From positions 393,343,601-393,407,600 of the forward strand of contig NC_090319.1 of NCBI RefSeq assembly GCF_040869045.1: 64,000 nucleotides of DNA, given 5' to 3'. A program made the position numbers and the translations under genes. Below the pieces are notes generated by a model. It was not told the origin of the DNA and did not search any database. It worked only from the letters and a program-made list of their open reading frames with translations. Position 1 is the stretch's first letter; each line of letters opens with the position of its first letter. This document shows positions 1-10,450 of the stretch, in pieces. Origin of the DNA: Eurosta solidaginis. Its lineage: Eukaryota; Arthropoda; Insecta; Diptera; Tephritidae.

Positions 1-1239
1 GGTGTCCTATCCCCGCTTTTGTTTAATTTCTACATATCTAAGCTACCTTCACCACCGGAAGGAGTCACAATCGTTTCCTACGCCGATGACTGCACAATAA
101 TGGCCACAGGCCCAGGCCCAAAGATCGATGAGCTATGCAATAAAATAAACGGCTATCTCCCTGATCTCTCCAGTTTTTTCGCCTCGCGAAACCTGTCATT
201 GTCACCGACTAAATCTTCCGCGACCTTATTTACAACATGGACGCCCCAAATGTCGACCATATTGAACATCCACGTCGATGGCACTACGCTACCGACTGTC
301 CTACACCCCAAAATCTTGGGTGTGACGTTTGATCAGGATCTACATTTTGGTGCGCACGCAACCGCAATTGTTCCAAGAATTCAGAGCCGTAATAAAATCC
401 TCAAATCCCTTGCTGGCAGTACCTGGGGAAAAGATAAAGAAACGCTCTTGACCACATACAAAGCAATTAGCCAGCTGATTACGTGCTACGCGTCACCCAT
501 ATGGTCGCCAAGCCTAAAAACCACCCACTGGAAGAAACTACAGGCTTGCCAAAATACTGCTCTCAGAATCGCCACGGGCTGTCTTCTTATGTCCCCAGAA
601 CACCATCTGCATAATGAGGCGAGAATACTCCCCATCAGGGAGAGAAATGAGATGCTGACCAAACAGTTTCTGTTGAATACCCAGAAACCTGGGCATCCCA
701 ACAGACATCTGATTGATAAACCAGCACCGCCTAGGGGCCTAAGGGGTCATCTCCGTAAGCATTTTGAGGAAATACGGCACCTGAGAACCCAGCCGTATGA
801 AGCGGAAAAACACAAGCAGGTCCTTGGTGAACTCCATAGACAGGCGTCGGACCTTTATGTCGGGAATTGCCCGGTGAATCCAGTACTTGAAGAAAAATAT
901 CCAGAACTCGCAGAAGAGGAACGCATACTCCCCAGGGAAACGCGTGTCACTCTTGCTCAACTTCGTTCTGGATACTGTAACAGGTTAAACTCTTACCTAT
1001 CCAGAATCAACCCCGACATACAAAATGTATGCCCTGCTTGCAATGTGTCCCCACATGACACCAACCATCTCTTTAATTGTAATGTGGAACCAACGCCTCT
1101 AACACCCCTTTCCTTATGGTCCACCCCTGTTGAAACGGCAAGTTTCCTTGGACTCCCGTTAGAGGATATTGATGACAATTTGTGATCGGTCGCGGCTATT
1201 AGGTGGGGCGAGCATTGCTACAACAACAACAACAACAAC
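1..1239 (+). mobile_element. LINE-A copy 1, 3' portion (jockey/CR1-like non-LTR retrotransposon)
   Basis: The 3' part of a LINE running in from the left edge. It holds an uninterrupted reverse-transcriptase reading frame (19-1185) and a short 3' untranslated region, and ends in a (CAA)n tail at 1221-1239. The sequence is almost identical to 33630-34862, with only scattered substitutions. Both copies therefore come from the same recently active family. The 5' part lies outside the window. Confidence 0.93.
19..1185 (+). CDS. Reverse transcriptase C-terminal half of LINE-A ORF2 (partial)
   Basis: The frame is open from the window edge; the Met at 19 is internal, not the true start. It carries the end of the RT palm with the catalytic YADD motif (79-90), then the RT thumb region. 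A C-terminal cysteine-rich motif follows (CPAC ... H ... H ... C near residues 340-355), typical of LINE ORF2 proteins that copy their own RNA at the insertion site. There is no stop or frameshift over 388 residues. The matching part of the copy at 30787-34863 differs at only a few residues. The rest of the ORF (endonuclease and early RT motifs) is missing here because of the window edge. Confidence 0.9.
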   Translation: MFNFYISKLPSPPEGVTIVSYADDCTIMATGPGPKIDELCNKINGYLPDLSSFFASRNLSLSPTKSSATLFTTWTPQMSTILNIHVDGTTLPTVLHPKILGVTFDQDLHFGAHATAIVPRIQSRNKILKSLAGSTWGKDKETLLTTYKAISQLITCYASPIWSPSLKTTHWKKLQACQNTALRIATGCLLMSPEHHLHNEARILPIRERNEMLTKQFLLNTQKPGHPNRHLIDKPAPPRGLRGHLRKHFEEIRHLRTQPYEAEKHKQVLGELHRQASDLYVGNCPVNPVLEEKYPELAEEERILPRETRVTLAQLRSGYCNRLNSYLSRINPDIQNVCPACNVSPHDTNHLFNCNVEPTPLTPLSLWSTPVETASFLGLPLEDIDDNL

Positions 1240-1342
1240 TAGCATCGATACTTTGATCCGAGTATTTTATATAAGTACCTGTATCGATACTTTTTCTAGA
1301 AGTTTTATCACTAATCATGTGCTGAATACCCAAACAGAGCAT
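1240..1342. other. AT-rich flank of LINE-A copy 1
   Basis: Short non-coding stretch after the (CAA)n tail with two copies of a TATCGATACTTT-like string. No gene seen. Confidence 0.4.
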
Positions 1343-1632
1343 CAAGGCGAATTCATTACAGGTGGTGTTATCCCATCAGCTGATTGCTTCTTCTTGATAA
1401 TTTTCCATACAGCGCCTTGTACTACAACATGTCAGTTAATCGAAATCAATGAAAATTTTCTTTTGACTTGACATTCTTCCGCACGGCCAAGGCGAATTCA
1501 TTACAGGTGGTGTTATCCCATCAGCTGATTGCTTCTTCTTGATAATTTTCCATACAACGCCTTGTACTGCAACATGTCAGTTAATCGAAATCAATGAAAA
1601 TTTTCTTTTGACTTGACATTCTTCTGTACGGC
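1343..1632. repeat. Two-copy tandem repeat, period 145 bp
   Basis: Unit 1 (1343-1487) and unit 2 (1488-1632) both start CAAGGCGAATTCATTACAGG and run nearly identically, with a few substitutions. No coding potential is conserved between them. This looks like a local duplication inside a non-coding repeat element. Confidence 0.9.
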
Positions 1633-1737
1633 GAATTGGTTGAATTCGCTTTTCCACCACCTAGTATGGATTCGCCTTGCGCACGGCGAATTGTTTGAAT
1701 TCGCTTTGCCACCACTAGTATAGATTCGCCTTGCAGA
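1627..1737. repeat. Two-copy tandem repeat, period about 56 bp
   Basis: Two units of the form ACGGCGAATTG ... GGATTCGCCTTG follow directly on the 145-bp repeat. Each unit starts with GGCGAAT and ends with ATTCGCC, so each is also a small inverted repeat. Probably part of one MITE-like family together with the preceding repeat. Confidence 0.8.
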
Positions 1738-2480
1738 GCATTATTCATCTCAGCATATTAATGTCGGTTTCTCAATATGTTTCAGCCACGAATTATATAA
1801 TCTACGCGACATGAGATCATCGCTCCTGTCTTCGAAGAAAGTTAACTTCCGCTCATGGAGTCTCTGATATACATCACTGTTACCGCTATTCCTTGCACTG
1901 TTACAGGCTACGCTAGTAATGTGACTTTATTAGGTATTTCCTTTTTCTAAACATTCGCACCACATATTAAACAATCAAACATTTCTGCTCAATTTTCTAT
2001 TCGATGTTTTCACATTCAAAGAAAATTAAAAGACACATGATGGTTGCATATCAAAAAATCTATAACAAAACCGAACTGGATAAAATGTGTTTTACTGTAC
2101 ATACATTAGACTGGCCCTTATTACCTATATACATTAGACTGGCCCTTATTTTGGAAAAAACTTTTCCGATTTTTTATCGCAGTGCGGCACAAGTTTTATT
2201 TTTACATACTGTGGCGAATGTTTGCAGTTTCGATACAAATGCACAACCACAGCAAAGCAAGCGGTGGCCATATTACATGTAAACAGCAAAGCTAAGAGCA
2301 GGGAGAATATATCACATACATGTAATCAGCAGCTAAAAGAAGAAGAAGAAGGAAGAAAAACAGTCTCACATATGGGTAATCATCAGCTAAGAGCGAAAAT
2401 GACATTACTCCAGTGGTCCCCAAAATCAAAACTGTGGCTGTGTGAGTAAAACTAAAATCATCATATTGGTAGTGGTTTAA
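1738..2480. other. Intergenic, short direct repeat only
   Basis: No gene recognised. A 27-28 bp unit containing ACATTAGACTGGCCCTTATT is duplicated in tandem around 2100-2150. The short open frames here show no family features. Confidence 0.5.
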
Positions 2481-2690
2481 GCTGCAGACATTGGTGCTTT
2501 ATAGGTAACCGTATCGATAACCTTATAACAGCTGATTCGACCAACCTTATGGGAATCAATGCAATCGATTATTGGTGCCGCTAAGGTCGTAACCGTATCG
2601 TAGCCAACCAATTGTTTTTTTGGTTTCCGTCGTAACGATAAACAGCTGATTACGTTAGGGATACGACTACAGCAATACGACATGCGGTAC
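2480..2690. repeat. Dispersed MITE-like repeat (copy 1)
   Basis: Shares blocks such as AACAGCTGAT, AATCGATTA(A/T)TGGTGCC and AGCCAACCAATTG in the same order with 28320-28480. That marks a dispersed non-coding repeat family with at least two copies here. Confidence 0.65.
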
Positions 2691-4640
2691 CAATGACTCC
2701 CGCTTTAGTCGTTGACAAAAAATCAGTGAGGTATGACGTATGCACGCATGCCTGTTAACACACAAAAAATAATTCGTAAATATGCCATACAAATACTCAT
2801 TTATTGCTTGAGTTTTATGAAAAATTTAAACAAAATAAAATGCAAACATTAAACCAGGGATGCACCTTAACGTTAAGCTAATCGTTTATCAAAAAAGTTT
2901 CACCGTTTCCGTTGAAACACTTCGAAATATTATCGATTAAGAAATTATCAAGATAAATTGTATCTCGTTTTTAACCGAAACGAAAAGCCTTCGTTAACGT
3001 TAAAAACATTAACAAAAACGTGATAATTTATGTTTGAAATGTGCTGGAAATGCTATAGCCATGTTGAAGCCGTAAGGTGGTAACAGCGTGCGGACATACA
3101 CACACAAACTCCATGTAATTTGTTTGTGTAATTCGTTGGTCGTAATGTCAAAAATACTCTAAGAAATGTTCGTACTGTCAAAATTCATGAGAAAAGTTGC
3201 AATCAGCTTGGCTAATGCTTTCATCTTTAATGACTCCGCCATCAATCAGCTTTGCCAGCATAGTTTGAAATTAATAATCAACATAAACGATTTTATTTCG
3301 TTTTGATATGGCAGAAAACGATAATTTGACGTTCTTAACGTTAATTATCGTAACGAAATGATATCGGTTCGTTGGTTAAGCATGCCTGCATTAAACCATG
3401 AAAACACTCTGCTCATGAGCGTTTGTTTACAAAATATCTTTTCGCAAATGCGCAAATAAACAATAGCCTCATCCGATGTTGCTACTCTGCTTATTCCATT
3501 GCAAACTTTACCAAGTAGCGCAACTAACAGCTGATCGCTCAAAATTAGCACACACACACAAACATCACTAATGGCCATATTTCGGAAATCTTTAGGGCAA
3601 TTCAAGTTAAATTTTTAAACAGACATAAAATGTTATAATTTTGGAATATATAGCATCTAGGACACCTTAATTGCAGTAATTGAAAGAAAATTTGTGCTTA
3701 TACTCAAGTATTTAATTATTTTTTCTAAATTTATCGTTAATATTGATACAATGATTGAAGGTATATTGATCCAATGCAACTCTGCCCTTCCTACTGTTCT
3801 TCATTCCACTCCATTCGAGTGTCCTCTTTCACTAAATTCGAGTGCCTTCCACTCTATTCGCAACATAACCTCAACTTAAGCTGCAAACTATATAGTAAAC
3901 AATGGCTTATTCAGCGACAACTAAAGAAAGAGAATAATAATACGTGTGAAGAGGAGCCAATAATATTTCACTAAATGAGGATCGCTGCATTACTCACCCA
4001 TGTACATGTATATAGCTGAATAACCAACTATGAGATATAATTAGTCGAGAGTGCTGTTCGTAAAAAGTATAGACCTTAGGAGAAATAAGCGAACGAGGTA
4101 GTTGAGAGCATAAAAGCAGAGCAAGCTGAGGAATAATCATATTAGTTTTTAAAAATACTACTCCTTGAAAGACCTGTTTTAGGCCTATTCTCGTATAGGT
4201 TAATTATTATTAATCTGTTACTTTTTTGAAATTTCCAAATTAATTAGAATTTTTTTTTTAGAGATTTTTATTACGGTGGTAATATGTATTTAAGTATAAC
4301 TTAAAAAAGGTTTGAAAAAAGTTACATAAAATGCAAATCTTAAAATACGAATAATTATTATTTAAGAACTAGTAACATGCCATATATCAAGCCTTAACAC
4401 TCAAAAAGCTTTATGAGAAACCATTGAGAAGTTTTGCCTTAAGTATTTAGTATTTAAGCTAGTTTTAAAAAATGTATCCAAAATAAAAAAAAGGTCGACT
4501 GTAAAATTTTATGTACGTCGCTAAAGTCTCTTTGGCCGTTATGTCTTCATATTATTCTAAATCTTTATCTTAAAAAATTTCGAAACAGAACAAAATAAAT
4601 ATTAACATAGTAGTTACGTCGAGACTTAAGGGTGCTGCTC
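2691..4640. other. AT-rich intergenic region, no gene seen
   Basis: Nearly 2 kb with only short open frames that look random in composition. No family motif, RNA gene or long repeat recognised. The stretch around 2865-3020 and 3290-3360 is rich in TTAACGTTAA-like strings. Confidence 0.5.
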
Positions 4641-4781
4641 CATCATTTTTGTTACCCTCAGTAGTTTCTTCCGGCGGCTGTAAAGTCGTTGGCAAAGCCG
4701 TTGTTCCACTAGTTATGTTCTCATTATCCAACTGTAAATTTTTTGAAAATAAAAAAGTACTTAGCTGGGCTCTTTTATTGA

Positions 4782-6749
4782 TTAACCTACTGCAAAATTT
4801 AGTCTTGTCCTTAGCTCTTTACATCGTGTTTTTTGGTTGCTGATGGTCGTGGCCAAACGACAGATTGTACGAAGCAAGCAAGGTCTATAACAACCTTTAG
4901 TTATCATTGGGTCGGATGTGGTCATTTTATATCGCCAATACTATATTTTATGCAAAGAAAATTTAGGAGGTAATATTTTAATGGAAATATGTCTATGTAC
5001 CTTTCTGAGAATATCTGGCTTGTCAGCCATTTCATCTAACAACTTGTCGATCCCAGCTGGGCTCAAATCTGCTGTAAATTCAGTGGAGAATTCATACTCT
5101 TTGAACCAGTTTGGTTCTTGACTTTCACCATTAACATTGGCTTCAGTCAAATTGAAAATCCACGTTTCGTGATCTACAACTTGCTAGAAATAAAAGTGCG
5201 TGTTGAATTTTTTCTTAAAAACATAAATCATTAGCTCTTAAAATTTAAAACTTGAAATTTCGATAAAGCTATTTAATCGTTTTATAAAATTGGAGTTAAC
5301 TTGTTTACCATGCTTTCATTCTCAACATGATATAATTTATAGTTTGGATTCTTTTTAGAGAATGTAGTTAAAGATCCGCCATTCCAAGCAATACCAATCG
5401 CATATCCATTTTCCGAATAATGCAAATGCATTTCGTCTCTATGTGAATGCCCATTGAAAATACCACTGATTGTATTTCGAAAACGTTCTACCAATCGATT
5501 GAACTCGCGCGCCCACACTGACCAGCAGCTTCTATCACCTGTGGGTATATGCGCTAAAATGTGCACATATTCTTCATCCCTCTCGGCGACCAAGAGAGTG
5601 TCATGCAACCACTGCAATTGTGGAATCTTATTTGTGCCATCGTAAAAAAGCCACCAGTTAGAAGTGTAGCAATCATTGTTATTCAAAGCTATCACTCGGA
5701 ATCCAGATTTTGGCGATACTGTATAATAACCGCCCTTGATGAAGGTAGAGTTGGTATCAGCTGGTAACCAATTGGACCATTGTTGAAACAAATTTTCATA
5801 CAGCCAATGTATGTTAAGTCCTTCGGGAGCATCAACTGGACTAAAACTAATCGCGAATCATTCAAATAAACAATATTACTGCATCAAATTCGTTGTATAA
5901 TCTGTTAACCTTGTTAATTTACTTACAGGTTTACAGGATGCGTCTCATGGTTTCCAATACATGAATATACTGGCACTCCTTGGAAGATCTCTGCCAAAAG
6001 TATATTTACTTTTGTCGACATATCGATGTTCTTTTCCTCGGATGTACCCCATATCATATGATGCACCAAGTCACCAGTTTGATAAATAAAATCGATTTTA
6101 GGATGCGTAGTTTTAATGTGCTTCAAGGCAGCGACAATCATATGCCAAGATGCATCGCAATTTCGATAGTCACCCCAATAACCCGCTGCTTTTTCAATCT
6201 CAGTGGAACCCACGCCACGCTGACAGCACAAGGGTTCGTCGCACTCAGCTAATGAACCTGGTGCATATAAAGGATCATAGTGAATGTCTGTCAAATGTAA
6301 TATTCGCAACTCTTTTCCATTTTTAACTCCTAATTCGGATTTGGGTGCAGTTACCTCAACACCTGTGCTGTCTATGTTTAGAGTCCAATTGTAGCTAATA
6401 TCCTGTATATTGCATATATTGAAACCCATTACGAGTGCGCAGAATGTACGGGAGTCGGCTTTAGAGTTGTTTATAATATGCATCATACTTGGAATATAAA
6501 AATCAATCAGACCTGTACAAACTTCTGTCGTCTGCAATTGATATCGGTCACATACATCCATAGCAATACTTTTAAAAATTTCATCATTTCCCCGAAATGT
6601 ACGTGCTAAGACATCAACTACGGCACGGCAAGTAGTGCAAGCGATGAATTTATTAGCTGAAGACCATTTGTCTAGCTCTTTGGTGAAGATATCTTTATCA
6701 TTATGAGCCTCGGCTAATTCGGATATAATTTGTAACAGTAGAACAGACC
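4782..6749 (-). CDS. Acid sphingomyelinase (sphingomyelin phosphodiesterase), 5'-incomplete
   Basis: Encodes a secreted or lysosomal metallophosphodiesterase that hydrolyses sphingomyelin to ceramide and phosphocholine. I read four exons on the minus strand: 6749-5927, 5840-5309, 5183-5001 and 4940-4782 (stop TAA 4782-4784). The introns are 86, 125 and 60 bp with GT/AG ends, and the phases agree at every junction. The first exon shown carries a saposin-B domain with its cysteines (CTTC, DVC, VC). The calcineurin-like catalytic domain follows. Its metal ligands are all visible: DIHYD, TGD, GNHE, HIPTGD and NGHSH. The last exon ends with the cysteine-rich tail typical of the family (PC ... IC ... 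C). About 564 residues are seen against roughly 630 in the human enzyme. The missing piece is the N-terminal exon with the signal peptide. The acceptor at 6750-6751 shows that it lies further upstream, possibly beyond the hAT insertion at 7176. No inactivating change was seen in the exons present. Confidence 0.93.
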
Positions 6750-6751
6750 CT

Positions 6752-7167
6752 AAAAAGAAATTGAATAAATAGGATTAAGTTTTCATTTCGTAATAGCGAA
6801 TAAATTTTATTTTGATGGTCCCATATTATATGGGGTTTTAACTTTTATATTTGGTCAATTTTCGAAAGTAATCATATGTTTAGGAAACACTTCGGGATTA
6901 AAATTCTGGTAATATTTATGTGCTTATTGCATCAAACATCACACATAAAACCTTGTTTAACCCTTCAATGCGAATCTAAATGAGCATTTGTTAAGTTGGT
7001 GAGTAAATTCCAATAACAGAAATTCATTTTCATTAAAATTCCTAAAGGCAATAAGTGAACTTTATTGCCTTTTTGCTATGGACTGCAGTATGTGAGGTCT
7101 CTTTTCTAGTGAGGTGCATTACACTGTTATTTATTTATATCAGCTCAGATAATGGTCGGGAGAAGGA
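6752..7167. other. Presumed intron 1 of the sphingomyelinase gene
   Basis: AT-rich sequence upstream of the splice acceptor. I could not find a convincing signal-peptide exon in it on the minus strand. Confidence 0.45.
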
Positions 7168-8194
7168 ATCCAGAACAGTGGCGTAACTATACCATTTGGG
7201 GCTCGTGGCAAATTCTTCTGATGGGACCCTATCAATAAAAATTGTCGCGTTATACTCATTTTAATTTTAATAAACGTCGAGATTTTCGCATACTCAATTA
7301 TATGTTGTATATATCCCACTAATGGCCACATGCCTTCTCTCTGAGGCAAGAGATAATGGTATGTAGTCCATGCTAGCCCAATGCGTATTGGAGACTTCAC
7401 ATTCATCCATAGAACATAATATCTCAATGCATTAAACATCTATTCACTAGATTTTCAGTGGAGAAGCAACACCATGAGGAAACCTACATGCATTTACAAT
7501 GAAATGAAAATAACAAGTTAATTTTGATAAGATATTTTTTAAGAAAAATCTTTTTTTCGAGATTTCTGTTCCGTAAAAGTGTCTATAACATCATCAAAGT
7601 TTAAAGATCGAGCCATAGAATTTTTAATAGACAGTATAGACAAATTACATAACATGTATTGTCGCATAGAGTTTCTTAAAGAGGTTTTTATCAATTTTAG
7701 TTTTGAAAATGATCGTTCAACACTAGCTGTATTCACAGAAATTGTAAGAAATAACATTAATGCAGTGCATACTTCAGGAAAGCTGCAAGGCATAAATTGT
7801 TTTTTATTATTTATAAATCAGCAAGACCTCTCTCACAACGATTTTTCTATTTCGTCTCTGAAAGTGGATAGAAACTGAAAATTTCTCTGGCAATTGATTC
7901 AGATATGTCTTCTTTATATATCTCAACAAATTCCAGAGCTTTTTTAATAGATCAGTGTCATTTAAAACTTTTAAAGTGGAAGGCTTTAAAACACTGAAGT
8001 TTGAAACAATTTCATTCATTGTAATGAAACGCTATTTCAGTTGGTTTATAATGATGTCCAATACTCGATAAAATATGTTCACTTTGAACAAGCTATATTT
8101 TAGCTCACGGCCTCTTGGCCCGAGGCCCTCTTGAGTAGGGGGCCGTGGTATTTTGTCAGCCCTGCCACCCTGTTGTTACGCTACTGATCCAGAA
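7168..8194. mobile_element. hAT transposon remnant with 8-bp target duplication
   Basis: The element runs 7176-8186 (1011 bp) and is flanked on both sides by ATCCAGAA (7168-7175 and 8187-8194). Eight-base duplications are the hallmark of hAT transposons. The ends are inverted: CAGTGGCGTAAC at the left, GTTACGCTACTG at the right. The interior encodes pieces of a minus-strand transposase. The element is much shorter than an autonomous hAT, so it is an internally deleted copy. Confidence 0.92.
7539..8019 (-). pseudogene. hAT transposase C-terminal fragment (ZMYM1-like dimerisation region)
   Basis: Two minus-strand frames (8019-7807 and 7793-7539) join over a frame break. The second contains the hAT C-terminal dimerisation signature: SVNTASVERSFSKLKLIKT, followed by R-N-S-M. 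The catalytic RNase H-like core is absent, so this cannot be an active transposase. It lies inside the element defined by the ATCCAGAA duplication. Confidence 0.88.
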
Positions 8195-8532
8195 GAAAGT
8201 CAATCTCAAGAATTACCAGCATCACTAAAAGTTACATCGGGAAAAAAATTTCAATTCCGAAAATTTCGGGTGGTTTCGCTCGGTGAGTCACTTTTTCAAG
8301 AGCGCTATACCTATAATTGCTAGAGGCCCGTATTCAATTCATAGAATACTTAGTTCGAGATATTTTCGTATATGGGCAAGTTCTGGGTAACGGGCGCGAC
8401 ATTCCACGTATTTAAACCTGCATAAAAGGGAGCCTGTACAGCGGACTGAGTTTGAATAGAACTACCAGAATGCTTATTCCGTAAAAGTTTTGGTTACCTC
8501 AAACATTTAAGTTCCTATATGTGACAATATAC
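8195..8532. other. Intergenic, no feature seen
   Basis: No gene or repeat recognised in this 340-bp stretch. Confidence 0.4.
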
Positions 8533-8536
8533 ATAT

Positions 8537-9060
8537 TGTAACGAATTTTGGCGATTTCTGATTACTATGCAACTTCTGCTAACGTTCGAATCGCTGAACT
8601 TTCGAATAAATAACTCCAATACTCAGTATTGCAAAATTGTCTTTATTTAGACTACTTGGGAGTAGTACTTCACAACTATACTTCACTACTAGCGTGTTTA
8701 AAATCAAACTGATTGACTATCGCTTACATCGCGCTGCTTTTATACTCTCAGTTAAACTCATTCACCTATTTCTCCTAAGGTCTAGACGTTTCACGCACAT
8801 GCCTTCTAAAACAGTTGTATTCATGCTTGGTTATTTAGCTATATATATGTATATCTGTAGTTTATGATTTTCTTCTAGCCATATGCGTGTGTATGTGTGA
8901 GTAACAACCTCTGCTCTTAGCTGCCGGCTACATATGTGTATGTGAAATAATCTCTCTGCTTCTTCCATATGCTGGTTATGTGTATGGAATATTTTTCGTT
9001 GCATTGTACATAAGTGTGTAAATGGCTTACTTTGATGTGTTCATTTACACAAGTGTGGCG
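8537..9060. repeat. Solo LTR, 3'-truncated or diverged (TGTAACGAATTT family)
   Basis: Starts TGTAACGAATTT just after ATAT. It shares a series of blocks with the LTRs at 14840 and 16132: GTTCGAATC, AATAAATAACTCCAATA, CTTTATT and the CATATGTGT-type strings. The matching TG...CA right end could not be located, so the 3' limit is approximate. No internal retrotransposon genes adjoin it. Confidence 0.65.
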
Positions 9061-10450
9061 GATCGGACGAGATAAGAAATAGAAGTAATTGTTTAATGCT
9101 TGTGAAAGTATGCAAAACTTTGCGAAGCTAAGGGGAAATTTTACATTCCTTAAACGAGAGACTAAAGGTGAAAGAGGGTCCTATGCCCGTAATTTTACGA
9201 AATCTGAAATATCTTTTTAGAACGCAGTTATATCCTGCGGTTGCGGTCTAGTCGAGTAACCAAAATCTGCATGCCTGGAATTTCGAATATGCCTCGAAAC
9301 CCGTATTAGGAGCCAAAAACCCCTTTTCATAAGAGAAGACATATACTGGTATATAACTTTTATTCTTCGATAAATTTTTAGGTCATTGTATGTATTTGTG
9401 CATGATGAAATGAATATTCAGGTGTTCTCATCCCGTTGACGTTTATTCTGACAAGTTCGGTTAGCATATTATAGAGGGTTGGCTATCATGCATAACTGCT
9501 TTAAGTTCAACTACGATCGGAGTAGAGTTCACTATACGTTTAGAAATATAATAACTATATAAGCCACTACCAGAATTTTTTAAACCAAAAGATTAACGTA
9601 ACTTTTTTATTCCTCAAAATAACTTTGAAAAAATTTTGCAGAAAATTTATTTTTTTTAGGTAATTTGTACGGAAAATTAGGCAATCAAAATTTATTACTT
9701 TTATAACAGAAGTCTAAAAAGTTACGTTATGTTGTCGACATCACCTTTTTATTGTTTTTGTGCTTCTACTATGTACAAATGTTAGTTTTATTGACACAAA
9801 GAGTACAAAACAAACAGAGAATTTATACATTGTGTATGAATTCTCTGAAATAAAGAAGTAGGTAGTACAAAATAAACAAAAAACTTGAATTTTTGCATTT
9901 TGAGTAACCGTTTTCTTTATTATTTTGCTTGTCACTATGTACAAAAGACTTTTAACCAAGAGGCCATAAATAATTCACAAATCAATTAACACTTTCTATA
10001 CTGCTGAAAGTGCAAAATTGGCCTCTTTCTGACAATTTATAAGTTTTGTTAGTAGACTAAACAGAAATAAGGTATAGGCCAATATGTGGATCAACGAATG
10101 AGAGAGGGGTAACGGACACCACAAATTTTTTATTTTTTTTTGTGGATTATTCTTTAATATCTTATGGATTCATATATCATTGGCAATAATAGATAAGTAT
10201 ACATATATAAATAATTTAAAAAAATAATAGTTAATGACGTTTAGTGTCCAAATATAAGAACAGTGATAGCGTCATTTCATTTAATAAATACAATAGGATG
10301 TTGAGTATTGTGGGGTGCAATACTTAAATCATATAAAACAATAGGTATGCAAAATTACGCTAGAAAGTGAATTAAATATTGGTACATAAGTATTTAGAAA
10401 TTTTAATAATATCAAAAACTAAATTTATATAAACTATAAAAAAGCATTAA
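9061..10450. other. AT-rich intergenic region
   Basis: No gene recognised. AACGTAACTTTTT at about 9596 and AAAAAGTTACGTT at about 9717 form the ends of a roughly 135-bp inverted-repeat unit, probably a very short MITE. The rest shows only short random frames. Confidence 0.5.

Noticed and set aside
2004..2449. Two overlapping plus-strand open frames as a small gene
   Set aside because: Composition is typical of AT-rich random translation. There is no motif, and the region contains a small tandem duplication.
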